Below are positions 50,538 to 57,932 of a stretch of 64,000 nt of DNA, one piece after another (positions within the stretch are counted from its first letter, which is position 1; each line of letters opens with the position of its first letter). The position numbers and the translations under genes were made by a program. Location: NCBI RefSeq assembly GCF_024346755.1, contig NZ_AP024862.1, forward strand, positions 558,001-622,000, given 5' to 3'. The notes under the pieces are model-generated. The model saw only the letters and a program-made list of their open reading frames with translations, searched no databases and was not told the origin of the DNA. The stretch comes from Vibrio aerogenes (GTDB lineage: Bacteria; Pseudomonadota; Gammaproteobacteria; Enterobacterales; Vibrionaceae).

Positions 50538-51668
50538 CTATTGACCATTAAGCCCCAAAAAACTCAGTAATGTACTGGTATCCTGCCGGACAATAAAAGA
50601 CACCGAGTAATTATCCCGTTCATTTTTATCCAGCTCTGCATCCAGCGAGATAATATAAGGTTGAGCCTCAATCAGCTGGAAGCGGGCCTGAATCATCCAG
50701 ACATTCTGACCACTGCGGGTGGCATAATCAGAAAACCGGGTCCAGTATGCTTTGAGTGATCCTCTTGGCTGGGTGTTCAGCCCCTGACTGATTGCCTGAC
50801 TGTAGACGTTAAATTCAATCCCCGGTCCCCAATAGCGGGTAAGTTCATCTGAACTGACGGCGTCGTCCAGTGTCCTCAGTCCCAGGGTCAGGCCCAGATT
50901 CATGCTGTTATATTTATCTAATGCTTTACCCATCCTCAGGGTGGTGTAAGCATCGACTGAGTTGGTCACTGCGTTAAAATTAGTCGGTTTGATGCCGTCT
51001 TTCTTTTGCGCTGAAGGGGCTTCGGAAAATGTCACCTTTGTTTCCATTCCCAGCAGATCAATGGGCAGCCACTCAAGGCTCAGCAAATTGAACCAGTTGT
51101 TATCGTTGTACCAACGCCCATTGACACTCAGAGCAGCCAGATAGGAGTTCTTGTCAAACGAGCGCTCCCCCTCTTCTTTATAGTTATTTTGCCGCTTGTA
51201 CCCCAGCTCAAAAGTGCTGAGCCAGTTTTTTCTGAGCTCACTGTACTGGATGTTCTCTGTCCGGTTTGTCTGTTTCAGAGCCGGTGTTTGTTCCTCAAGG
51301 CACTGATTGAGAGCCAGACTGATTTTCTTTTCTGCCTCCTGTCTTGCCATCTCTTTTTCTGATTTTTGGTTGGTTGTATCCGTATCCGGTGATGGTAATT
51401 CCGGGCAGCGGATTGTCAGTTTGCCTGCTTCCTCATTCAGAGACAGACAGCGATCGACCTGATACTGGCAGATCGTGGATGGATCCTTGTCTGAACAGTT
51501 GAGCACCTTTTGCGGGGCTTTCAGTAATTGTTGCCGGCATCCGGACAGGATGGTTTGATATTGCTCCGTTGAATAAGTGAATGTGATCTCTTTTGCTTCC
51601 TGTGCCGCGAATGCGACACCATGAATTCCGAGCAGCAATACACCCGTGATGGAACAGATACGTTTCAT
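50538..51668 (-). CDS. Outer-membrane-like protein of unknown function
   Basis: 376 residues. Signal peptide about 1-22 (ITGVLLLGIHGVAFAAQ). The region 25-110 contains five Cys, likely disulfide-bonded (SGCRQQLL, LNCSDKDPSTICQYQVDRC). A helical Gln/Glu-rich stretch follows, and then from about 155 alternating aromatic/polar strands with GxxxG-like turns: LSTFELGYKRQ, SYLAALSVNGRWYNDNNWFN and RGSLKAYWTRFSDYAT, ending QDTSTLLSFLGLNGQ, which suggests an outer-membrane barrel. No family known to me. Divergent from the RebB-fusion gene, so the two may share regulation. Confidence 0.65.
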   Translation of the reverse strand: MKRICSITGVLLLGIHGVAFAAQEAKEITFTYSTEQYQTILSGCRQQLLKAPQKVLNCSDKDPSTICQYQVDRCLSLNEEAGKLTIRCPELPSPDTDTTNQKSEKEMARQEAEKKISLALNQCLEEQTPALKQTNRTENIQYSELRKNWLSTFELGYKRQNNYKEEGERSFDKNSYLAALSVNGRWYNDNNWFNLLSLEWLPIDLLGMETKVTFSEAPSAQKKDGIKPTNFNAVTNSVDAYTTLRMGKALDKYNSMNLGLTLGLRTLDDAVSSDELTRYWGPGIEFNVYSQAISQGLNTQPRGSLKAYWTRFSDYATRSGQNVWMIQARFQLIEAQPYIISLDAELDKNERDNYSVSFIVRQDTSTLLSFLGLNGQ

Positions 51669-51928
51669 AGTCGCCTTCCTTCGTTGTGTTTACAGCGCCT
51701 GGTCTCCGGTGGAGTTTAATTGTTGTTTCGGGCTGCCTGATGGTGCTTTATCGGATTCTTTTATGCCATCTGGTTAATATTAGAGGAATGATTTATTCAT
51801 GGTGGTGATGAATGATTAAAACTGATAAGCAGATCATTACATCCATTGACCAAATTACCTGACCGTTTTCTCCGGTTATTACCTGAATCGTTGATTTATG
51901 CTGGGCAGAAATGTTCGGAGGAATTTCT
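51669..51928. promoter_or_regulatory. Divergent promoter region
   Basis: About 260 bp between the outer-membrane-like (reverse) and RebB-fusion (forward) genes. AT-rich core 51775-51850. No clear repeats. Confidence 0.4.
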
Positions 51929-52543
51929 ATGACAGTCAGAGCCCGCAGTAATGTACAACAACAAACGAAAACACTGGCGGTGACCGCCGGAGAAAGTGAA
52001 CCTGCAATCCTGACCTTTCAGCCATTGCATCCATTTGATACCGCTAAAGTCGGGATTGATTTGCAAGGAGACTTAGGTGCATCCAATGAGTATCTTGATT
52101 TATATATCAATGGTATGAAAGCAGGCGCGATCACCACCGGTAATCATCAGCAGGTCTTTCAACATGTGCTGGATAAGGATATTTCTGCTTTGGTGCAATC
52201 CGGCCAGCCCATCGTAATTCAGTTTCAGCCGACCCGCTATGTCAACCGTTTGTGGTCTTATGCCTGGAAAGCACTGGTCACTTTATCTCTTGAATCTGCG
52301 CCGCAGTTATCTGACGAAACTTTTACTGAATTTCTTTCTCCGGCGATGGCTTGTGCCAATGTGATGACGCTGAGCAGTCAGTCTTTATCAGCCTCCAGCC
52401 AGAACCTTGCTTCCGGGCAGCAACAGACAGCAATGTTGCAACACACTTCTAACGCACTGGGAATTCAGTCGATTATGGATATTGGCAGTGCGACAACTTT
52501 TGCCGTCAGCAGCGGGATCATCGAAGCTGAGTTGTACCGATAA
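51929..52543 (+). CDS. Beta-rich domain fused to a RebB-like domain
   Basis: 204 residues from the ATG at 51929 (GGAGGAATTTCT upstream). Residues about 1-130 are beta-rich (LAVTAGESEPAILTFQPLHP, KVGIDLQGDLGASNEYLDLY, YAWKALVTLSLES) and not a family I know; they look like a sandwich or binding domain. Residues about 138-200 read ANVMTLSSQSLSASSQNLAS, QQQTAMLQHTSNALGIQSIM, which line up with the RebB core of the 88-residue copies. So a cargo- or surface-binding domain may be tied to an R-body subunit. Next gene is a leaderless chitinase. Confidence 0.75.
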   Translation: MTVRARSNVQQQTKTLAVTAGESEPAILTFQPLHPFDTAKVGIDLQGDLGASNEYLDLYINGMKAGAITTGNHQQVFQHVLDKDISALVQSGQPIVIQFQPTRYVNRLWSYAWKALVTLSLESAPQLSDETFTEFLSPAMACANVMTLSSQSLSASSQNLASGQQQTAMLQHTSNALGIQSIMDIGSATTFAVSSGIIEAELYR

Positions 52544-52652
52544 GCTCAGTGCATTCCGGATGTGCTTTACGGGCACCACCAAGCAGGCAGATTCACTCAC
52601 CGAAATACACGTTAAATCCTGAGTACCCAGGATACAGAAAAGGGAGAAAAAC

Positions 52653-53501
52653 ATGAGTAAACAAAGCGTCGTTGGCTACTTTAATGGTAGCGTCACACAA
52701 CAAGAGATCGAAACGAAAGCGAAAGATTATGATGTGGTGATTTTTGCTTTCTGGGTCAGCCCGCAAGAAGGGGCTTCTGGCGCCGCAGCTTCTGCGGCGG
52801 GGAATCCGGCTCTGATCGATTATGTCAAACAGCAGGGCAAACGTTGTCTGCTGAGTGTCGGTGGTTCGACATTCAAACCCCAAACTGATGATTTAAGCAG
52901 TGCACAGGCATTCGGGACAGGCGCCGCCGAGTTTGCCCTGCAACATGGTTTTGACGGGGTCGATTTTGATATTGAAAATATTCAGCTGAACTCAACGTCA
53001 CTGGCATGGCTGGCAAAAGCAACCAATGCCTGTCTGAGTGTGTCAGGGGCTGAAAATCTGAGTATCTCCCATGCACCACAGGGCCCTTACTTCACCGGAC
53101 CAGGCGGATATGCTGCGCTCGAGTCGGCAACACAAGGCCGGATTGATGCGTATTATATTCAGTACTACAACCAGGGCACCTGGGCTTATCAAAGTTATGA
53201 GAATTATGATTCGATGTTTGCGACAACCTACAATGACAGTGGCCGGGATTATGCCAACCCGACGTCGATCACCAGCATCAGTCAGCAGCAGGGGATTCCG
53301 GCAGAAAAACTGTATGTCGGTAAACCTGTTTCAACGAAAGATCTGGATGGAACCGGGTATCTGTCGCCGGAAGATCTGACGGCGATTCTGAAACAGGCGA
53401 AAGCAGCGGGCATTGGTTTTGGCGGTATCATGGGCTGGTGTATTGACAGCGATACAGACGGGTCGTGGGGCGCTGCGATGAAAGCGGCACTACAGGATTA
53501 A
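52653..53501 (+). CDS. GH18 chitinase-like enzyme without signal peptide
   Basis: 282 residues, single GH18 TIM barrel. SKQSVVGYFNGSVTQQEIET is the first strand, CLLSVGGSTF the SxGG motif, FDGVDFDIENI the DxxDxDxE active site with the catalytic Glu intact, and YIQYYNQG then GIGFGGIMGWCIDSDTDGSW the last barrel motifs. Such enzymes cleave chitin or GlcNAc polymers. No signal peptide is present, although chitin is outside the cell. AGGGAGAAAAAC precedes the ATG, 109 bp after the RebB fusion. It may be released with the particle when cells lyse, as chitinases of Tc toxins are. Confidence 0.9.
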   Translation: MSKQSVVGYFNGSVTQQEIETKAKDYDVVIFAFWVSPQEGASGAAASAAGNPALIDYVKQQGKRCLLSVGGSTFKPQTDDLSSAQAFGTGAAEFALQHGFDGVDFDIENIQLNSTSLAWLAKATNACLSVSGAENLSISHAPQGPYFTGPGGYAALESATQGRIDAYYIQYYNQGTWAYQSYENYDSMFATTYNDSGRDYANPTSITSISQQQGIPAEKLYVGKPVSTKDLDGTGYLSPEDLTAILKQAKAAGIGFGGIMGWCIDSDTDGSWGAAMKAALQD

Positions 53502-53544
53502 TTTGTCTGTACTGTTCTTCCCGTCTCAGGATGAAGTCAATGAA

Positions 53545-53573
53545 AAAGGCACCGTGTTCAGGTGCCTTTCTTT
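53545..53573 (+). terminator. Terminator after the GH18 gene
   Basis: Stem AAAGGCACC / GGTGCCTTT, 7-nt loop, then CTTTTG. Confidence 0.8.
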
Positions 53574-53611
53574 TGCGGAACTTCTGGATCAGACACATGA
53601 TGTCTCTTTCT

Positions 53612-54859
53612 TCAGGACATTCGTTTACCGGAGACATCGGTTTGAGACAAGCGTCTGGCCAGATTATCCATCAGCGAAAACAGAATCTCGACATTATATC
53701 CAATCAGGAAAGCAATCAGCATCGGAGAATATTCTGCATCGATAACGGTTTGTTCTTTGTTGAAGATCATGCCGCTGGAAATGCCCATCACGCTGCCTAA
53801 CAGGATTCTGAGGTTATAGTCGAGACAGCTTTTTACAGTGAATGTTTCTTCTTTGAATGATTGATAAATCGAACGCAGTACCAGTGTGAATGCGCCCAGA
53901 GAGCCCAGTAATAACGGCAGAATATAGCCTTCGAGTAAATCAATCATATGACCGGCGGAGATGCGTGCGCCGAAAAACAAATAGTTGGATATTTGCAGCT
54001 GACGTTCTGAGGTCAGCTGGTCAACGACTTTTTGATAGCGGACAATTTTCCGGGTGATTTGTCTGGTACGTTCCTGAGTTTTCAGTTGTTCGAGTTGCTT
54101 TTGGGCGGTACTGAGTTTTTTGTGATAGATATAGTCATCATACTCAGAGAATCGGATCTGAGGCTGAATGCCAAGCCGCCATACCGCATTCCATTGATCA
54201 AGAAAGATACGGTTGGAATCAAATTTCTGCCCCGACTCTTTTTCTTCCCGGATGAGGTTTTTCAGTTGCTCTTTTTGTTCACCGGACAGTGTATCCTGCG
54301 GCTGGCTGGTTAACTGTGAAATCTGTTGTTGCAGGTCAGCCTGTGCCTGATAAAGCTTGTCGGACTTGTTTAATACATCGAGACCAATCATATAGTAAGA
54401 CTGCATCATCATTGTGAGCAGAATCAGAATACAGATAGCAATACCGTAGTAAACCGGGACACGTTTTACCCGCTTATAATGACCTTTATGCTGCTTTTGC
54501 CAGAAACCCGAGGGGGCGGTTTCTTTGACACTGGTTAAGGTGGCTGGTTTTATCTGTTCGGCCAGTGCGCAGTAGCATTGCCAGAAGCGGGACTCTTCTG
54601 TGACTGACACTTTCCCGTTTTCTGTAAAGGCCTGTTTGGTATTTAAAATGTCCTGAATGATGTCGGGCGGAATTTTCATTCCTTTACGGCACAGGTAACT
54701 CAAAATTAAATCAACTTCTTCAATGGCACAGCTCAGTTCGGACTCATAGTCCAGACGTGCTTTGGCGACAATGGCATCTGGTTTTTCCGGGGATGGGGTG
54801 ACTTGCTCTGTATGGGACGGCTGTGGCGAAGTATTGGCTGTGTCTTCTGTCATTGTCAT
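53612..54859 (-). CDS. Coiled-coil membrane protein, unknown function
   Basis: 415 residues. Polar N-terminus; one span near 130-150 (VYYGIAICILILLTMMMQSY); a long periplasmic or cytoplasmic coiled coil (about 160-285, LYQAQADLQQQISQL, LSTAQKQLEQLKTQERTRQI); then a hydrophobic cluster (GYILPLLLGSLGAFTLVL, ILLGSVMGISSGMIF, MLIAFLIGYNVEILFSLMDN). Family not recognised. Two ATGs (54859, 54853). Reverse-strand gene divergent from the regulator; it may anchor the accessory system in the membrane or sense a signal. Confidence 0.7.
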   Translation of the reverse strand: MTMTEDTANTSPQPSHTEQVTPSPEKPDAIVAKARLDYESELSCAIEEVDLILSYLCRKGMKIPPDIIQDILNTKQAFTENGKVSVTEESRFWQCYCALAEQIKPATLTSVKETAPSGFWQKQHKGHYKRVKRVPVYYGIAICILILLTMMMQSYYMIGLDVLNKSDKLYQAQADLQQQISQLTSQPQDTLSGEQKEQLKNLIREEKESGQKFDSNRIFLDQWNAVWRLGIQPQIRFSEYDDYIYHKKLSTAQKQLEQLKTQERTRQITRKIVRYQKVVDQLTSERQLQISNYLFFGARISAGHMIDLLEGYILPLLLGSLGAFTLVLRSIYQSFKEETFTVKSCLDYNLRILLGSVMGISSGMIFNKEQTVIDAEYSPMLIAFLIGYNVEILFSLMDNLARRLSQTDVSGKRMS

Positions 54860-55096
54860 GTCTCTTCTCAGGTGGATGACGGGTCATATAACTTTATGAG
54901 ACTTGCCGGGGTTGTTCTTTTGCTGCGACAGAAATGTCTTTGCCAGCATCAAAAAATCTGTGGATGTCGCCTGGGGTGACCGTACAAAAGAGCCGGATCT
55001 TTTGAGTTCATGGGTTGACCATGTTTTTGCATCGGACTGGCGGGGTATATCAATACCTGCCGGATTATTTTATCTCCATTTCTCGCAGAGGAATGA
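54860..55096. promoter_or_regulatory. Divergent promoter region
   Basis: About 237 bp between the membrane protein and the AraC-type regulator; GCAGAGGAATGA precedes the regulator start. A 65-codon forward frame here overlaps the regulator by 4 bp but has no ribosome-binding site. Confidence 0.4.
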
Positions 55097-55930
55097 ATGA
55101 TGGAAGATGTGCCTTATCGCATCATTGTGCTTTCAGGGAATAAGACGGTGCTGGCGCAATTTTGTGAAAATTTATTTGACCAACCAGTGAAAATAATTCC
55201 GGTGACGCTGAACAGGCTGGTTGATCGGGTGATTGATATCGCCCCTGATGTCATTGTTGTCGATGCCACTTACGGCAGGATTCATCATCTCAGCGCGACT
55301 TGTCAGTTATTACAAAAACAGATGAACAGCCAGCAGATGGCAGTGCCGCCGGTACTGGCTGTGATCGAAGGAAACTGCGGCCAGCGGGGCGATGTGTTGC
55401 GTTGTGGTGTGGTTGATTGCATCAATTATCCCTTTGATGTGCAGGAAATGATGATGCGGATTGAATACAGCCTGCTATTGCTGAAAGCGGCTCATCACGG
55501 CCTGACACCGTACCGGTCTGGTGATCGCTTTCAGGCACTGTTTTCGGACCTGCCTGAGTATCATGAACTGGCAAATAAAACCGCTGATTACCTGCGTCAG
55601 CATCTCGCAGAACCGGTGACACTGACCAGATTGGCACAGCAGATGAATACCAACCGGACGACGTTGTCGAAAGCATTTAAACAGGCATTCAGCTGTACGG
55701 TGTTTCACTGGCTGTATCAATGCCGGATGGAGAAAGCGGCAGCTTATCTGTTGCGAACCAATTTTGATATCCGTCAGGTGGCTTATCGGGTGGGGTACCC
55801 TGACGCGAATAATTTCTCAACTGCATTTAAAAAGAGATTTTGCTGTTCACCCAGCGAATATCGTCTCCGGCATCAGTACGGCACGGCCAAACGGTCCGGT
55901 TCTGGAGCGACGCAACCGGCTCCGGTATAA
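55097..55930 (+). CDS. Receiver-like/AraC-type transcription regulator
   Basis: 277 residues. The N-terminal half (about 1-140) has a receiver-like alpha/beta fold: YRIIVLSGNKTVLAQFCENL, IAPDVIVVDATYG with Asp in the acceptor strand, VLAVIEG and VLRCGVVDCINYPFDVQEMM, though key acidic residues of the first strand are missing, so it may not be phosphorylated normally. The C-terminal half has two HTH motifs of AraC type: VTLTRLAQQMNTNRTTLSKA and FDIRQVAYRVGYPDANNFST, ending FCCSPSEYR. Likely controls neighbouring accessory genes (inference); it is the only obvious local regulator. Confidence 0.85.
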   Translation: MMEDVPYRIIVLSGNKTVLAQFCENLFDQPVKIIPVTLNRLVDRVIDIAPDVIVVDATYGRIHHLSATCQLLQKQMNSQQMAVPPVLAVIEGNCGQRGDVLRCGVVDCINYPFDVQEMMMRIEYSLLLLKAAHHGLTPYRSGDRFQALFSDLPEYHELANKTADYLRQHLAEPVTLTRLAQQMNTNRTTLSKAFKQAFSCTVFHWLYQCRMEKAAAYLLRTNFDIRQVAYRVGYPDANNFSTAFKKRFCCSPSEYRLRHQYGTAKRSGSGATQPAPV

Positions 55931-55942
55931 ATTGACGGGGGT

Positions 55943-55973
55943 AAAAAAAGCGATGCGGGTGCATCGCTTTTTT
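55943..55973. terminator. Bidirectional terminator
   Basis: AAAAAAGCGATGC-GGGT-GCATCGCTTTTTT. It lies between the regulator and the convergent phasin gene, with a T-run on both strands. Confidence 0.9.
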
Positions 55974-56008
55974 ACAGATGAAGCACGTCAGACAGGAAAT
56001 AGCTTTAG

Positions 56009-56545
56009 CTATTCTGCCACGGCTTCTGTTGTTGTGCTTTCCTCTTCCTGTGCGATCTGGCGGTATGTCCATGCTTTTAAGGCCACCTGAAGTGCGGATA
56101 AAGCGCCAATCATCTCACCCTGATCCCCTTTCAGTGATTTTGCTGTGTCCAGCTGGTGTTCAATCAGATCTGCCAGAAGTTTCGGTGAGTTGCTGTGTTG
56201 ATGCAACAGGACACTGGTGCCGGATGCATTTTCCAGACAGACTTTGGCCGCGTGATTCTGACTGGTACGTAAACGTTGATCAACGGCCTGAAAAATTTCA
56301 AATAATTCCATCACCGCCTGATGGCTTTTTTCCGGATGAAGCCAGAAGTTCATCCCGGCATAGACATTTTGCCCCGCATGAGCCGCTTTTAATTCGGCCA
56401 TCATTTGAGCCATATCTTTCTGAGGTGACATGGCCGCCATAAAATCGGTGACCTCTTTCAGTGATTGTTGCTGAAAATCAAACCAGTGCTTCATCGAAGT
56501 TATGACTTTTGACCAGTCTTGCTGAAAAGGCATCAGATAAAACAT
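56009..56545 (-). CDS. Phasin-like polyhydroxyalkanoate granule protein
   Basis: 178 residues, helical and without Cys-rich or signal regions. Phasin-type N-terminus: PFQQDWSKVITSMKHWFDFQ, QQSLKEVTDFMAAM, with an amphipathic middle. The tail is acidic (QEEESTTTEAVAE), as in vibrio phasins. Phasins coat PHB granules. The next gene on this strand is a PHB depolymerase homologue, which supports the call. Weak points: the phasin family is variable and I used composition and context. The start could be the second ATG (MPFQQ at 56533). Confidence 0.6.
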   Translation of the reverse strand: MFYLMPFQQDWSKVITSMKHWFDFQQQSLKEVTDFMAAMSPQKDMAQMMAELKAAHAGQNVYAGMNFWLHPEKSHQAVMELFEIFQAVDQRLRTSQNHAAKVCLENASGTSVLLHQHSNSPKLLADLIEHQLDTAKSLKGDQGEMIGALSALQVALKAWTYRQIAQEEESTTTEAVAE

Positions 56546-56613
56546 ACATTATCTCCATTAATTTTGATTTTTGTTATAAACCGGTTGATTGACCAGTGAT
56601 CGAGCCACAAACC

Positions 56614-57666
56614 TTACGGCTTGCTGCTCAGGCGTTCGACCATGCGATAGACGGCGCTGATTTGTGGTGACTTTTTGGTGAAGTAATCCGGCTCCGGATT
56701 GTCCGGTGAAGAATAGCCCCAGAAGTCCCAGCACCCCTTGGGGTTATAGGGCTTGTCGGTCGAAGGGTGAACCTGTGGATAGAGCATGATGAGGTTGTTG
56801 GCATCGGCATAAGCGTTATAACCCGTTTGGTTATAATATTTATCCTGAATCACCGTTGCGCCCTGCTCACAGCCGTGGAAAACCACATGGATGCCGCAAT
56901 GAGTCCCTTTTTTACATTGTCCGGGAATGTAGACATAACCTGTTTTGTCCATGCTGGTATAAGGTGCTTTGATAAATTCCGATTGATCAAAAGGAATTGC
57001 TTTGGCACTTTGATTCATCTTGCTGGTATTCAGTCCGGGATAAATTGTTTTCAGAATATTTTTGGCCTGCGGGATATCACAGTTATTGACGAAGGGGGGT
57101 TTGGTGGCACTGCATGTGCTGTCTTTGGCATTTGCTGTAATCATTGCATGACCGGCATTGGTATTATGGTTGTAAAAAATATCCGTCACGCCCAGCGACT
57201 GATAGAAATTCCGGGTCTGATCCATGACCAGCGTACTGACCGTTTTGTCACTGCTGCCACTGAATAAATACAAATGGTCTTTTTTCAGGTTTTCGACCGG
57301 ATCAATTTTTCCGGATTTGGCGAGCTGCCGGGTTTTTTTGACCAGTAACGGTGTATTTGGGCCTGAACTTTTGGTCAGTGGATTCATACAGGTATTCATC
57401 GCATTTTCCAGATAACTACTGGTTGGCCAGGATTGTGCGCATAAATAGGGGCCACCGGCAATGATCCCGGCACCTTGCATGATGGCAGAGTGTGCGACAA
57501 AAAACTGGGTGGTCATAAAAGCACCGGATGACAATCCTGAGACTGATGTATTGCTGATTTCAGCGCCGACAGCCGGTAATTTATCGGTTGCGTAGCTTGC
57601 CAGCGGAAAGAGCAGCGCGGATAAAATATACCGGGCCGGTACCGGATTGGTTTTGTTTTTCTTCAT
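56614..57666 (-). CDS. Exported PHB depolymerase
   Basis: 350 residues. Signal peptide about 1-26 (YILSALLFPLASYATDKLP). A lipase-type alpha/beta hydrolase: VSGLSSGAFMTTQFFVAHSA has the GxSxG nucleophile Ser, LFSGSSDKTVST and the late CWDFWGYSSPD contain family blocks, and six or more Cys should form disulfides (FHGCEQGATVI, QCKKGTHCGIHVVFHG). It should cut poly-3-hydroxybutyrate or short oligomers outside the cytoplasm. Upstream phasin gene lies 68 bp away on the same strand; an intracellular granule role is less likely because of the signal. TTGTGAATT context is AT-rich. Confidence 0.85.
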   Translation of the reverse strand: MKKNKTNPVPARYILSALLFPLASYATDKLPAVGAEISNTSVSGLSSGAFMTTQFFVAHSAIMQGAGIIAGGPYLCAQSWPTSSYLENAMNTCMNPLTKSSGPNTPLLVKKTRQLAKSGKIDPVENLKKDHLYLFSGSSDKTVSTLVMDQTRNFYQSLGVTDIFYNHNTNAGHAMITANAKDSTCSATKPPFVNNCDIPQAKNILKTIYPGLNTSKMNQSAKAIPFDQSEFIKAPYTSMDKTGYVYIPGQCKKGTHCGIHVVFHGCEQGATVIQDKYYNQTGYNAYADANNLIMLYPQVHPSTDKPYNPKGCWDFWGYSSPDNPEPDYFTKKSPQISAVYRMVERLSSKP

Positions 57667-57932
57667 TGTGAATTCCTGTTTATCAAAAGAAGATTTGCAC
57701 TTTTCAGTGTATGGAGGGGAACAGAGACCGATCTTTGGCGGATGCAGGAAAAGCTTTGGCAGCGTATCTATTTTTTGACTGGCTTGTTTGACCGGGAAAG
57801 TCAGATCTTCTTAATGGTGTCTGCATCTTCAGGGCGCTGTGGAATATCTGTTCATTCTCACCGCAAATTCCCCCGGTTTATCCGATACCTGCATTTGTGA
57901 AGTCCGTACAGTCGGTTATTTATCAGAGCTGA
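57667..57932. promoter_or_regulatory. Divergent promoter region
   Basis: About 265 bp between the depolymerase and AAA+ ATPase genes; AT-rich near 57670-57700 and 57760-57810. No repeats recognised. Confidence 0.35.

Noticed and set aside
54903..55100. 65-residue frame before the AraC-type regulator
   Set aside because: No ribosome-binding site; the overlap with the regulator start is probably chance.
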